Shown here: positions 46,411 to 55,411 of the stretch, piece after piece
Layout: each line of letters starts with the position of its first letter
Position numbering within the stretch: the first letter of the stretch is position 1
DNA from: Kaistia algarum
GTDB taxonomy: Bacteria; Pseudomonadota; Alphaproteobacteria; Rhizobiales; Kaistiaceae
Length of the DNA: 64,000 nt
NCBI RefSeq assembly: GCF_026343945.1
Contig: NZ_JAPKNJ010000001.1
Location: 1-64,000, forward strand
Reading direction: 5' to 3'
The notes under the pieces: model-generated
The model's database searches: none
Seen by the model: only the letters and a program-made list of their open reading frames with translations
What the model was told of the DNA's origin: nothing
Translations under genes and position numbers: made by a program

Positions 46411-48392
46411 ACGACGATCCGACTCAAGCTCCCATTCCCGGCGACGCTGCCGAACCCGAGGCGATCGAGGCGGCCGCCGAAGAGACCCCGTTCGAGGCGG
46501 GCGGCGAGCTGACGCCGCGCGGCCAGGGCGCGGCGGTGATCGCCGATTTCGTCACGCGGCTGCCCAACGCGCCCGGCGTCTACCGCATGTTCGACAAGAA
46601 CGGCACCGTTCTCTATGTCGGCAAGGCGCGGAACCTCAAGAAGCGCGTCACCAGCTATACCCGCATCGGACTGCAGTCGAACCGGATCATCCGCATGATC
46701 CAGCAGACGGCGACGATGGAGTTCGTCACGACACGGACCGAGACGGAAGCGCTGCTGCTGGAAGCGAATCTCATCAAGCGCCTGCGGCCGCGCTTTAATG
46801 TTCTGCTTCGGGACGACAAGTCGTTTCCCTACATCCTGATCACCGGCGATCACGAGGCGCCGCAGCTCGTCAAGCATCGCGGCGGGCGGGCGCGCAAGGG
46901 CGACTACTACGGCCCCTTCGCCTCGGCCGGCGCGGTCGGGCGCACTGTGAACGCCATGCAGCGCGCCTTCCTGATCCGCACCTGCACCGACAGCGTTTAT
47001 GAGAGCCGCACGCGGCCGTGCCTCCTGTTCCAGATCAAGCGCTGCTCGGCGCCCTGCACGCGGGAGATCTCGCTTCCCGATTATGCCGAACTGGTCAAGG
47101 AGGCGAAGGGCTTCCTCTCCGGCAAGTCAAACGCCATCCGCACCGACCTTGCCCGCGCCATGGAGGCGGCCAGCGCCGAACTCGATTTCGAACGCGCCGC
47201 GATCTATCGCGACCGCATATCGGCGCTCAGCCATGTTCAGGCGCATCAGGGTATCAACCCGCAAAGCGTCGACGAAGCGGATGTCATCGCCGTCGCCCAG
47301 GAGGGCGGGCAGAGCTGCGTGCAGGTGTTCTTCTTCCGCACTGGCCAGAACTGGGGCAACCATGCCTTCTATCCACGCGCCGACAAGAGCCTCGACGCGG
47401 CGGAAGTGCTCGGCGCGTTCCTCGCGCAGTTCTACGAGGACAAGCCCTGCCCGCGCCTGATCCTGATCAGCCACGAGGTCGAGGAGATGGATCTCCTCAC
47501 CGACGCGCTTTCCGAGCATGCTGGCCACAGGGTCGAGATCGCGGTGCCGAAGCGGGGCGAGAAGAAGGACCTCGTCGACCACGCGCTCGCTAACGCCAAG
47601 GAGGCGCTCGGCCGCAATCTTGCCGAGACATCCAGTCAGGCGCGGCTTCTGGACGGCGTCGCCGCTGCCTTCGGCCTCGACGCATCACCGCGGCGCATCG
47701 AGGTCTATGACAACAGCCACATCATGGGCACCAACGCCGTCGGCGGCATGATCGTCGCCGGGCCGCTCGGCTTCGTGAAGAACCAGTATCGCAAGTTCAA
47801 CATCCGCTCGGAGGAGATCACGCCGGGCGATGATTTCGGCATGATGCGCGAGGTGCTGACGCGGCGCTTCTCCCGCCTCGTCAAGGAGCATGGCTCGCGT
47901 GAGGCCGCGCCGCGCGACGAGGATGGCTTCGGCCCCTGGCCGGATCTCGTCTTCATCGATGGCGGCGCCGGCCAGCTTTCCGCCGCGCGCGGCATTTTGG
48001 AAGAGCTGGGCCTTACCGAGGACGTACCGCTGGTCGGCATCGCCAAGGGTCCCGACCGCGATGCGGGGCGCGAGAAATTCTTCATCCCCGGCCGCGAGGC
48101 CTTCATGCTGCAGCCGCGCGACCCCGTGCTCTATTTTGTGCAGCGCCTGCGCGACGAGGCGCACCGCTTCGCCATCGGAACGCACCGCGCCAAGCGCAAG
48201 GCCTCGCTGTCGAAGAGCCCGCTCGACGAGATCGACGGCATCGGCCCGACGAGGAAGCGCGCTTTGCTTGCCCATTTCGGCACGGCGAAATCGGTCGCGC
48301 GGGCGTCGATCCCCGACCTGATGAGCGCCCCCGGCGTGTCCGCGCAAATGGCGCAGACGATCTATGACTTTTTTCATGAGGGCGGGGAGTAG
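46407..48392 (+). CDS. uvrC: Excinuclease ABC subunit C
   Basis: A 661-residue nuclease that makes both cuts in nucleotide excision repair with UvrB. The GIY-YIG domain starts near residue 50 ([22 protein letters not shown], in part) and contains the catalytic residues. The UVR motif is [21 protein letters not shown]. The RNase H-like C-terminal nuclease has [11 protein letters not shown] and IDGGAGQL. Two HhH motifs end the protein ([21 protein letters not shown]). The first 40 residues are an acidic tail common in rhizobia. It begins with GTG in the overlap with the SDR gene. Confidence 0.97.
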   Translation: MNDDPTQAPIPGDAAEPEAIEAAAEETPFEAGGELTPRGQGAAVIADFVTRLPNAPGVYRMFDKNGTVLYVGKARNLKKRVTSYTRIGLQSNRIIRMIQQTATMEFVTTRTETEALLLEANLIKRLRPRFNVLLRDDKSFPYILITGDHEAPQLVKHRGGRARKGDYYGPFASAGAVGRTVNAMQRAFLIRTCTDSVYESRTRPCLLFQIKRCSAPCTREISLPDYAELVKEAKGFLSGKSNAIRTDLARAMEAASAELDFERAAIYRDRISALSHVQAHQGINPQSVDEADVIAVAQEGGQSCVQVFFFRTGQNWGNHAFYPRADKSLDAAEVLGAFLAQFYEDKPCPRLILISHEVEEMDLLTDALSEHAGHRVEIAVPKRGEKKDLVDHALANAKEALGRNLAETSSQARLLDGVAAAFGLDASPRRIEVYDNSHIMGTNAVGGMIVAGPLGFVKNQYRKFNIRSEEITPGDDFGMMREVLTRRFSRLVKEHGSREAAPRDEDGFGPWPDLVFIDGGAGQLSAARGILEELGLTEDVPLVGIAKGPDRDAGREKFFIPGREAFMLQPRDPVLYFVQRLRDEAHRFAIGTHRAKRKASLSKSPLDEIDGIGPTRKRALLAHFGTAKSVARASIPDLMSAPGVSAQMAQTIYDFFHEGGE

Positions 48393-48402
48393 GCTCCCCG
48401 CC
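48381..48402 (+). terminator. Hairpin at the uvrC stop codon
   Basis: GGCGGGGAG and CTCCCCGCC form a perfect 9-base stem that contains the uvrC stop in its loop, in the 24-base gap to a convergent gene. There is no T run. Confidence 0.5.
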
Positions 48403-48416
48403 ATCGCTGTTTCCGC

Positions 48417-49640
48417 TCAGGCCGCCCGCCCCCAGCGCGGGAACGGATCTTCCAGCTGCGCCGCTGCCTGGGTGAGGCCGGTCGTGACGCTGCCATACAG
48501 GCAGACGTCAAGGGCACTGCGGATCGCCGCTTCATCCATTTCGGGCCCGCCGATGAAGACGAGTTCCTGCCGGCGGTCGCCCCAGGTGGCGTTCCAGTGA
48601 CGGCGAACCATGGAAACGCTCTCTTCGTCCTGCGGCCAGCGCTCGCGCGGCACCGCCGCCCACCAGCGGCCCAGCCCCTCCGTGCGCAGGATCGAACCGG
48701 CGATGGAGAGTTCGGCGAGCCATTCCGGCCGCGTCGCGATCCAGAAATGACCTTTGGCACGGATGACTCCAGGAAAACCGCGGCCGAGCGCCTCGTAAAG
48801 CCGGGCGGGATGGAACGGGCGGCGCGCGCGATAGACGAAGGAACTTATGCCGTATTCCTCCGTCTCCGGGACATGGCTGTCATAGTGATAGAGTTCCTTC
48901 ATCCAGAGCGGATGCTCGCGCGAGCGCTCCTCGTCATAGAGGCCGGTATCGAGGATCAGATCGAGCGGCGCCTGGCCGAAATCTGTCTCGATGATGCGGG
49001 CATCGGCATTGAGGCCGCGCACGACGCGGCGCACATCCGCCAGCCGCTCCGGCTCGACGTCGCGCACCTTGTTGATGACGACGATGTCGGCAAACTCGAT
49101 CTGCTCGGCCAGCAGGTCGGCCAGCGTGCGGAAATCGCCCTCGCCCGCCGTCTCGCCGCGCTCGGCCAGCAGATCCTGCGAAGTATAATCCTTGAGCAGG
49201 TTGACCGCGTCGACCACCGTCACCATCGCGTCGAGCGCGGCGATGTCGGAGAGCGACTGTCCCTTCTCGTCGCGAAAATCGAAGGTCGCGGCGACCGGCA
49301 GCGGCTCGGCGATACCGGTGCCCTCGATCAGCAGGCAATCGAACCGTCCGTCGTCGGCGAGGCGCCGCACCTCGGCCAGCAGATCGTCGCGCAGCGTGCA
49401 GCAGATGCAGCCATTGGTCATCTCGACCAGCTTCTCGTCGGTGCGCGACAGATCCGCCCCACCCTCGCGAACGAGATCGGCGTCGATGTTCACTTCCGAC
49501 ATGTCGTTGACGATGACGGCGACCTTGCGTCCTTCGCGATTGTTCAGGACATGGTTGAGCAGGGTCGTCTTGCCGGCGCCGAGAAAACCGGAGAGCACCG
49601 TGACCGGCAGGCGCCGATCAGAGACGGACAGACGCGACAT
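48417..49640 (-). CDS. Zinc-responsive COG0523 GTPase (CobW/ZigA-type metallochaperone)
   Basis: A 407-residue G3E-family GTPase. The P-loop [15 protein letters not shown] is at residues 16-30, the metal-binding CxCC motif is [11 protein letters not shown] (C78, C80, C81), and the CobW C-terminal domain ([12 protein letters not shown]) follows. Members of this group insert or hand over zinc when it is scarce. A Zur-like palindrome 14 bases upstream of the start strongly suggests zinc-repressed expression. A clear GAGGA ribosome site precedes the ATG. It stands alone. Confidence 0.93.
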   Translation of the reverse strand: MSRLSVSDRRLPVTVLSGFLGAGKTTLLNHVLNNREGRKVAVIVNDMSEVNIDADLVREGGADLSRTDEKLVEMTNGCICCTLRDDLLAEVRRLADDGRFDCLLIEGTGIAEPLPVAATFDFRDEKGQSLSDIAALDAMVTVVDAVNLLKDYTSQDLLAERGETAGEGDFRTLADLLAEQIEFADIVVINKVRDVEPERLADVRRVVRGLNADARIIETDFGQAPLDLILDTGLYDEERSREHPLWMKELYHYDSHVPETEEYGISSFVYRARRPFHPARLYEALGRGFPGVIRAKGHFWIATRPEWLAELSIAGSILRTEGLGRWWAAVPRERWPQDEESVSMVRRHWNATWGDRRQELVFIGGPEMDEAAIRSALDVCLYGSVTTGLTQAAAQLEDPFPRWGRAA

Positions 49641-49653
49641 GCGTTCCTCATGT

Positions 49654-49672
49654 AATGTTATAACGTAACATT
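49654..49672. promoter_or_regulatory. Zur box upstream of the COG0523 GTPase
   Basis: AATGTTA and TAACATT flank the centre TAACG, giving a 19-base inverted repeat (7-5-7). The form matches alphaproteobacterial Zur operators (TGTTATA-type arms). It lies between -14 and -32 of the start codon, where a zinc-loaded repressor would block the promoter. Confidence 0.88.
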
Positions 49673-49768
49673 CACAGGAAACGCCAAAGCTGGAGGGAAT
49701 GCAAGGGGGTGGGGTGCGGCGTGTTGGCTTGGTGAGCGAGAGCGAGAGGCAGCAGCCGAAGGAAGATT

Positions 49769-50260
49769 TCAGAGCTTGTCGAGGCTCCAGCGCTCCCGGC
49801 AGGCGCGAATGAAACGCGTCGCATCGCTGGCGACCTGCGCAGCATCGTCTGCACTTATGCTGGCGTCCATTCCATAGTCTGCGATCTCTCGCGCGCTAAA
49901 CGCGCCATTGAGCGCCTTCCCGCACTCGCGGAGTTCCTCAGACTCACCTTCCACGAGTGCCGCAAAATGAAAAATGGTGTCTCGATGATTTTGAGGCGCG
50001 GAATTGATCCTTCCGATTCCGCCAGACGCCAGGACCGCGGCCAAGGCGCAGTGATTCATCGCATAGTAGGCGGCGTGCGCGCATGCGTTCGGCGTATCCC
50101 GCCGAACCGCCAGCTTTTCAGCTTCGGTCACGAAAACCGTTGCCTTGCCAAATTCCTGACGGGCACGCACCAGCCGCTCTGCGTCCGAGAGGGGAGAGAG
50201 GGGTTCTTTACGAGGTCTGTTTGCGTGCTTCTTCTTGGGTGGATCCTTCATCGCCTTCAT
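49769..50260 (-). CDS. HEPN-domain protein, probable toxin of a HEPN/MNT pair
   Basis: A 163-residue HEPN protein. The helical domain has [23 protein letters not shown] and the segment [16 protein letters not shown], which resembles the UPF0332/HEPN group and contains a histidine-arginine pair near the expected RNase site. A lysine-rich 20-residue leader precedes it. Its ATG overlaps the stop of the nucleotidyltransferase gene by 4 bases. HEPN toxins are RNases held by their MNT partner, sometimes through AMPylation. Confidence 0.83.
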   Translation of the reverse strand: MKAMKDPPKKKHANRPRKEPLSPLSDAERLVRARQEFGKATVFVTEAEKLAVRRDTPNACAHAAYYAMNHCALAAVLASGGIGRINSAPQNHRDTIFHFAALVEGESEELRECGKALNGAFSAREIADYGMDASISADDAAQVASDATRFIRACRERWSLDKL

Positions 50261-50619
50261 CGGACAATGATCCCATCCCGCCGGATCGCGGCAGCTAGAT
50301 CCCCCACGCTGTCACGATCGAGAAAGTCGTCAGATACCGACAAGGGGACGATATGAATGCCGGCTAACAGATGAGGATAAGCGATATCTGAAAGCATCCG
50401 GTTCGTAGCCTGTCGGTTCGTCAGGTTGCGAACAAAGACTGCAACATCGTAGTCGGAATCGCGACGAGCATCGCCCCGGGCTCTCGAACCAAACAGCACA
50501 ACGTCATTGATGCGCCCCGGAAGGGCACGCTCCGCCTCCCGTCGAAACGCTTGGAGCCGCTCGACAGCCGCCCTGGGCAGTACCCCAGCCAAGTTCTTGT
50601 TTGGCAGCATGACTTTCAT
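50257..50619 (-). CDS. MNT-type nucleotidyltransferase, probable antitoxin
   Basis: A 120-residue minimal nucleotidyltransferase with the active-site block VVLFGSRARGDARRDSDYDVAVF (GS plus DxD). In HEPN/MNT (type VII) systems it neutralises or adenylylates the HEPN toxin. Both genes are coupled by ATGA and read together, antitoxin first. The pair lies between core genes with no other mobile signs. Confidence 0.87.
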   Translation of the reverse strand: MKVMLPNKNLAGVLPRAAVERLQAFRREAERALPGRINDVVLFGSRARGDARRDSDYDVAVFVRNLTNRQATNRMLSDIAYPHLLAGIHIVPLSVSDDFLDRDSVGDLAAAIRRDGIIVR

Positions 50620-50686
50620 AGACGAAGGATATCAGCAAACCTACGCTGCATCCATTCGATGCAGCGTTTCATATCACTCAATTCCC

Positions 50687-51646
50687 CTACCCCAGCACCC
50701 CCTTCCCCAACAGGCCATGCACGCCCTTTTCGCCGTTCACCGTCTGCGTGACGTGGAAATCGGCGGCCAGAGAACAGAGGCGGTAGGCGTCGGCGGGGGT
50801 CATGTCGGTTCGGGAGGTGATGAAGGCGATCATTTCGCGCAGCGCGATGCGCATCGCCTCGTCGAGGTCGGAGGAGAAACCCATCGTCATGTAGTGCGTC
50901 GGCGTTTCGCCGCGCGGTAGGCGAAGGAGCGGTTCTGCGCCGGGCTTCTTGTGCAGGATGAAGGTGAAGGTGCCGGTGAGCGCCGTTTCGAGCGCCGTGA
51001 TGCAGACCTCGCCATGGCCCTGCACGCCGTGGCCGTCGCCGCAGAGAAAGTTCGCGCCCTCGCTCCAAACGGGCAGGAACAACGTCGAGCCGGCGCCGAG
51101 ATCCTTGTTGTCGAGATTGCCGCCATGGAGGCGCGGTTCGCGCGACGACAATTCACCATAGTTGGGTGGCGGCGCGACGCCCATGACGCCGAAGAACGGC
51201 GCAAGCGCCAGCTCCGGGCCGAAGGGCAGCCGGCAGGTCTTCCGCTCGCGGTCGATCGGGATATGGATCAGATCGAGCGCCGGCAGGATGAAATCCTCCG
51301 GCAGCGTGCCCTCGAACGGCACCAGCGCGTTGAAGCCCCAATCGGCGCCGAGTTCTACCTTTTCGATCCGGACCTCGAGCATGTCGCCCGGCTCGGCCCC
51401 TTCGATCGCGACGGGGCCGGTGAGGAGATGGCCGAAGCGCATCGGCAGGTTCGCTGCATGGATTTCGAGCAGGGCTGGCGACACATGCATCCCCTGCCCT
51501 TCCGGCGGAAGCAATCCCGGCGGCCCCGTCAATGTCTCGATCACGACGCGGTCACCGGACTGAACGGTGAGAACTGGCTTCGTTGCGGCGGCGAAGCGGC
51601 CCCACAGGACGGTGTCGGGGGTGGCGGCGAGGCGATGATCGGTCAC
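50687..51646 (-). CDS. Acetamidase/formamidase family protein
   Basis: A 319-residue FmdA/AmdA family hydrolase that releases ammonia from short amides. Family landmarks are GPVAIEGAEPGDMLEVRIEK near residue 78, ALVPFEGTL, RLHGGNLDNKDLGAGSTLFLPV with its metal-site histidine, and LCGDGHGVQGHGEVCITALE. It has no transporter beside it. Another amide could be the substrate. Confidence 0.93.
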   Translation of the reverse strand: MTDHRLAATPDTVLWGRFAAATKPVLTVQSGDRVVIETLTGPPGLLPPEGQGMHVSPALLEIHAANLPMRFGHLLTGPVAIEGAEPGDMLEVRIEKVELGADWGFNALVPFEGTLPEDFILPALDLIHIPIDRERKTCRLPFGPELALAPFFGVMGVAPPPNYGELSSREPRLHGGNLDNKDLGAGSTLFLPVWSEGANFLCGDGHGVQGHGEVCITALETALTGTFTFILHKKPGAEPLLRLPRGETPTHYMTMGFSSDLDEAMRIALREMIAFITSRTDMTPADAYRLCSLAADFHVTQTVNGEKGVHGLLGKGVLG

Positions 51647-51721
51647 GGCGGGGTCCTGTCGCTGCGTGGCATGGGGCTGCCATCATGCAAGTTCGGGACC
51701 CCGGCCGCCATCGCGACGCGC

Positions 51722-52135
51722 TCAATCCCCGGCGGCGACCGCTGCCGGATCCATCCAGAACGGCTCGAACATGTTGCCGTCCGGATCCTCGAAGGTGCGC
51801 TGATACATGAAGCCCATATCGTTTGGCGGACGGACATCGGCCACACCGCCGGCGGCGGCGGCGCGGACAACGACGTCGTCCACGGCCTCGCGTCCGTCGA
51901 AGGCGAGCGCGATCAGATGGCCGCTTGCCGCATGGGCGTCGGCGATCGGCTTCTGCGTAAAGGTGGAATAGAACTCCCGCGTCAGCAGCATGAAGAAGAT
52001 TTCCTCCGACCAGACCAAGCAACTGGCATTCGCGTCGCTGAACTGCGGGTTCTTGCTGAAGCCGATTGCTTCATAAAAGCGCGTCGCGACGGCGAGATCA
52101 TGGACGGGCAGGTTCACAAAGATCATCTTGGGCAT
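51722..52135 (-). CDS. VOC-family (glyoxalase/bleomycin-resistance fold) protein
   Basis: A 137-residue protein of the vicinal-oxygen-chelate fold: IFVNLPVHDLAVATRFYEAIGF, the middle CLVWSEEIFFMLLTREF, and the end FEDPDGNMFEPFWMDPA with a conserved metal-binding glutamate. The paired-beta-alpha layout is that of lactoylglutathione-lyase-like proteins of unknown substrate. It is 75 bases from the acetamidase gene on the same strand. Confidence 0.9.
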   Translation of the reverse strand: MPKMIFVNLPVHDLAVATRFYEAIGFSKNPQFSDANASCLVWSEEIFFMLLTREFYSTFTQKPIADAHAASGHLIALAFDGREAVDDVVVRAAAAGGVADVRPPNDMGFMYQRTFEDPDGNMFEPFWMDPAAVAAGD

Positions 52136-52462
52136 CGGCTTCTCCTCCGGGTTCGTTCGGTCGGCTTGGCCATCTATCTTACGACGAACGAGGCAGGGCA
52201 GAATCGACGAATAGCAGCCAATTTTTCGCCCGACCTTTCACCCCTGCAATCGCGTGGCGGCGTGAACGTTCCGTACCGCACGGCTCGCCTTTTTGTTGCA
52301 TATCGACAACGAGCTATCCTGCGTTGCGCGTCGTTGCCTTTGTGCCTTGCCGGCGCCCGGGCCGCCGCCCAAATGCCCGCCTGCTGATCGGCGTCTCGGC
52401 AGCTCTTCGAGACCTCCCGGGCGCGGGCCGCCCTGCGGTTTCGTGTTCCAGACCGGCCCGGC
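52136..52462. other. Intergenic stretch before the tRNA-like gene
   Basis: These 327 bases hold no credible gene. Open frames here run across the tRNA-like gene and encode no family. A short T-rich stretch with a small hairpin (GCCTTTTTGTTGC) lies near 52288-52300. Confidence 0.4.
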
Positions 52463-52535
52463 GTGTCCGTAGCACAGGGGTGAGAGCATCCGCCCATGAA
52501 GCGGAAGCGCGCCGGTTCGAGTCTGGTCGGGTGCA
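52463..52535 (+). tRNA. tRNA-like gene with anticodon ATG and C33
   Basis: A 73-base cloverleaf fits exactly: acceptor GTGTCCG with CGGGTGC (several G:T pairs), T8, D-arm GCAC/GAGC with A14 and two Gs in the loop, anticodon stem TCCGC/GCGGA, variable AGCGC, T-arm GCCGG/CTGGT with loop TTCGAGT, and discriminator A. The anticodon loop is CCATGAA, so the anticodon is ATG (histidine) but position 33 is C, where functional tRNAs have T. No CCA is encoded (TCA follows). It is probably a decayed or tRNA-derived element rather than a working tRNA. Confidence 0.55.
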
Positions 52536-52733
52536 TCAAGTCGCCACCACCACGGAACAAGGCTCAGCACTGACGTCGGCAACCGCCCAAAGCGGCCCTC
52601 TCGGAACGCCGTTGCGAATGGCCGCTTCGGGGTGGGAACCGGACGCTTAGGCCGGGTCGACAGTGACCGGTCCCTCACAGGAGTAGGTGCCGCTTTTTTG
52701 TCTCCACCGCCCCCAAAAGCGGCTCGGTGACGG

Positions 52734-52739
52734 TATATT
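52734..52739 (+). promoter_or_regulatory. -10-like box next to a start codon (possible leaderless transcript)
   Basis: TATATT lies 6 bases before the ATG of the next gene, so a transcript starting 6-8 bases beyond it would begin at or next to the ATG. No ribosome site is visible between them. Confidence 0.35.
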
Positions 52740-52745
52740 GATTGC

Positions 52746-54461
52746 ATGATCGATCTCGCCGACTTCGCCCACCATGCCTGGGTCTCGTTCGACGCCTCGC
52801 CGCTGGGGGTGGTTTGGGTCGAAGCCTTTGGAGGAACCTTCGCCGACTGGGTCCGCGACGGGCTGAAAGCCGGCCGCTGGCCAGACGGTCAGGCCCTAGC
52901 GCGGGACCTCGTCGCCCACCAGACCCGCCCGGCCCAGGACGCCGACGTATTCGGCGAAACACGCGCGGCCGAACTTGAACCGCACGACCTCGACACGATC
53001 TCGACCGCGTTCGTTGCCGCGACGGGCCAAGGCTTCCGCCCCAGATATATTTCGGAAGGCGAAGGGTCGGCGCGCAAGGCGCGCAAACGGCGGGAGGACG
53101 AGGCCTACGACCTGTCGCCCCGCGAGGGAGAAGGCGGCACCGAGCGCCTGCTGCGTATCCTGACGGCGTGGCGCCAGGATCGCGACGACTTCAACACGCT
53201 GATGATGAGCCGCATCGGCCTCAGCGTTGGCGAGCTCGCGCAGCGGACGGGCGCGCTCGCCCACTTGACCACGGTGCTTGACGAGCAGCGGCGCACGGCG
53301 ACGCTCTTCCAGCCATCGCCCGCGCTGCGGACGGCGCTGCAGACGATCAATTCCCCGACCTACAAGGCGATGACTGAAGCTTTGCGGCCGTCGGGCCTCA
53401 TGGCCGAGCACATCACCCGCCTCGCGCAGTCGCCGATTTCCAAGATCGTCTCCCAGCTCAACGAGGAGCGCTCGCGGATCCTGGACATGGCCCGCCTGAC
53501 GACGCCCTCGACGGAAATCCTCAAGGGCCTGCAGCTCTACCCCAATCTCGGCAGCGACTTCGCCCGCCAGATCGGCTTGGCGACCCAGGCCTCGAGCACG
53601 GCGAAGGCTCTCGCCGCCGCCATGCCGACCTACAACCTGGCGAAGTCGCTGGCGATCACGCCGCTCATCGAGCAGTCGGCCTTCGCCCGGATGATCAGCC
53701 GCGAGTACAGCCTGCGCCTGCCGGCCGCGACCTTGGCGGCGATCACGGCGCTGAGCGCCAACACGGCGATCCTCGACCAGCTGAACCGCTCATCGTTGTT
53801 CCCGCCCGGGTTTCAGATGGCGGCGGCGCTTGGCCAACAAGGTGCCGTCGCCAAAGGCCTTGTGGCCGACGTCCTGCACCATTACGACGAGTACGCCCCC
53901 GAGGCGCCGGCCTTCGCCGAAGCTCTGACCAGCACCGCCATCGTCGACGCCGGTGCGCTGACCGAAGCCGAAGCCATCAGCTTCCTGCGGCGGGTCGGAG
54001 GCTGGCTCCTCGCGGCAATCAGGAACGAGAAGGACGTCATCCGCCAACTCGGGCTGATCGGCGTTCTGAACTTCGTCCTGGTGGTCCTCACCACGTTCCT
54101 CACCTATGAGGCCGTGGTAATCGGCCAGCGCAGCCTCGCCGTCGCCGAGGCTGGGCCGACCCACGCCGACGTCAAGGCCCTCACCGACGAGACCCACGCG
54201 ATGCGCCATGACATCGAGGCGACGATGCGCGGCGACGAGAAAGTCCACGATCGGACCCGCTACGTCCACCAGAGCACCCCGCTGCGGGCCGAGCCCCAAG
54301 CGCACGGGTTAGTCTTGCGCACGCTCTACCCTGACCAGGTCCTGCGCGTCGTCGACGCACGCGGCGAATGGGTGCAGGTCGAGGCGTTCGACTATCATAG
54401 CGACCAGCCGATGCGGGGCTGGGTGAACCGCCGCCGGCTTCGCCTGCGCCCGGCGTACTGA
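52746..54461 (+). CDS. Single-pass membrane protein with a C-terminal SH3-like domain, unknown function
   Basis: A 571-residue protein of no recognised family. The N-terminal 430 residues are helical, rich in alanine and leucine, with a charged linker near 100-130. One membrane helix lies near residues 435-460 (LGLIGVLNFVLVVLTTFLTYEA). After a short spacer comes a bacterial SH3-like fold (LVLRTLYPDQVLRVVDARGEW and WVNRRRLRL). A large cytoplasmic domain tied to the membrane and a wall- or surface-binding-type SH3 end occurs in some envelope and defence proteins, but nothing specific can be said. It sits alone on an accessory stretch next to the tRNA-like gene. Confidence 0.8.
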   Translation: MIDLADFAHHAWVSFDASPLGVVWVEAFGGTFADWVRDGLKAGRWPDGQALARDLVAHQTRPAQDADVFGETRAAELEPHDLDTISTAFVAATGQGFRPRYISEGEGSARKARKRREDEAYDLSPREGEGGTERLLRILTAWRQDRDDFNTLMMSRIGLSVGELAQRTGALAHLTTVLDEQRRTATLFQPSPALRTALQTINSPTYKAMTEALRPSGLMAEHITRLAQSPISKIVSQLNEERSRILDMARLTTPSTEILKGLQLYPNLGSDFARQIGLATQASSTAKALAAAMPTYNLAKSLAITPLIEQSAFARMISREYSLRLPAATLAAITALSANTAILDQLNRSSLFPPGFQMAAALGQQGAVAKGLVADVLHHYDEYAPEAPAFAEALTSTAIVDAGALTEAEAISFLRRVGGWLLAAIRNEKDVIRQLGLIGVLNFVLVVLTTFLTYEAVVIGQRSLAVAEAGPTHADVKALTDETHAMRHDIEATMRGDEKVHDRTRYVHQSTPLRAEPQAHGLVLRTLYPDQVLRVVDARGEWVQVEAFDYHSDQPMRGWVNRRRLRLRPAY

Positions 54462-54568
54462 TCCACCCGAGCCCCGGGAAAAACGAGAAGACCGTCAAAG
54501 AAATCTGCCCGTTAAGCGCCATTCCACAAAAATAGATCGTGTAGCGCCTCTATGAAGAGTTGGATGGT

Positions 54569-54955
54569 TTATCTGTCCAGAACACGTGCGCCAACGTAAT
54601 CAGCTTCGATCAAATCATCCAAGCCGATGGTGCGCTGCCAATTTTGGGGTAGCTGGTCGCTTCCCACGATTGGCCAAACTCGCTTGTTCAACGGCTTTGG
54701 CAAGGCGAGTTGGGCCGCCACGGGCGACCTCATAGGTGCCGCCTTCAACGTAGATTGCGTCCAAGGCTCCTCAGCGCGCGAGTTGAATGGGCCGATTGCG
54801 ACGCTACCAAGAGCGAAGGGACCCACCGATATCACTTGGCCTAATGCAAACGATCCGTCAGACAGCTCAACCGAAAATAGGTCGCCGTCCTTGTACTGCT
54901 TGGCCACGTGGTTTCTGCTCTTCCAACGAGGAACAATCCCAGTTCGCATAGGCAT
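54569..54955 (-). CDS. Imm26-like immunity-type protein (orphan)
   Basis: A 128-residue protein. The segment YKDGDLFSVELSDGSFALGQVI near residues 20-42 is the signature of the Imm26 immunity family, small beta-rich proteins that protect against polymorphic nuclease toxins. The start may be the ATG at 54955 or at 54949; a TTG at 54961 is also possible. No toxin gene is next to it, so it may be a leftover immunity gene or one that guards against a rival's toxin. Assignment is by eye and moderate. Confidence 0.5.
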   Translation of the reverse strand: MPMRTGIVPRWKSRNHVAKQYKDGDLFSVELSDGSFALGQVISVGPFALGSVAIGPFNSRAEEPWTQSTLKAAPMRSPVAAQLALPKPLNKRVWPIVGSDQLPQNWQRTIGLDDLIEADYVGARVLDR

Positions 54956-55069
54956 TGGCAACGTCCGCTATGGGTTCGGAAGCGGTCGCCCAGGTCCTCG
55001 TTCGTTGACGGCAGCGAATTGGGCCTTGGCGCCGGGAACCGGACAGTCCGCTCACGGCCTGATACCGGA

Positions 55070-55363
55070 AGTTCAGATACGCACTTGGCAAGGTCTGCTC
55101 TGGCACGAAGCGCGTGCCCTGAATGTCGCCAAGGCGAACCGGATCCGCCGCCAGGAGGAGACGGCCGCCGCGCATTGGCTGCTCAACACGGCGAAGTTGA
55201 TCGAGGACAATCCGCCTCCTGACGCTGAAGGAGCTCGGGGCGCTGGAGAGGCTGGTCGAGACGATCGGCCGCGTCGATCGCCATGCGTCGGACGGTCAGG
55301 GGCTGGAGGCGATGCGGAAGGAGCTGTTCCGCTTCGACCGCACGGTGGCGAGACAACAAAAAA
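55070..55363 (+). pseudogene. Decayed coding remnant with a frameshift
   Basis: One frame reads ARALNVAKANRIRRQEETAAA and AHWLLNTAKLIEDN up to about 55210. A second frame continues as LTLKELGALERLVETIGR, then DRHASDGQGLEAMRKELF. Together they look like one helical protein broken by a single-base shift near 55212-55218. There is no start codon and no clean stop before the terminator at 55357. It probably marks past insertion or decay beside the Imm26-like gene. Confidence 0.35.
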
Positions 55364-55387
55364 GCCCGGCGGATCGCTCCGCCGGGC
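55357..55387 (-). terminator. Rho-independent terminator of a small secreted-protein gene
   Basis: GCCCGGCGGA and TCCGCCGGGC form a perfect 10-base stem with loop TCGC (GCGA on the coding strand). On the minus strand it is followed by TTTTTT. It lies 24 bases beyond the stop of the gene at 55412. Confidence 0.9.
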
Positions 55388-55411
55388 CTTCTCATGAAAA
55401 TAGCCTGCCGA

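Noticed and set aside
52238..52747. Minus-strand frame across the tRNA-like gene
   Set aside because: Its arginine-rich peptide is the complement of the tRNA-like sequence; no family or start signal supports it.
54627..55397. A 256-codon plus-strand frame
   Set aside because: Its first part is antisense to the Imm26-like gene. Only the segment near 55070-55210 looks coding, and it is described as part of a frameshifted remnant.
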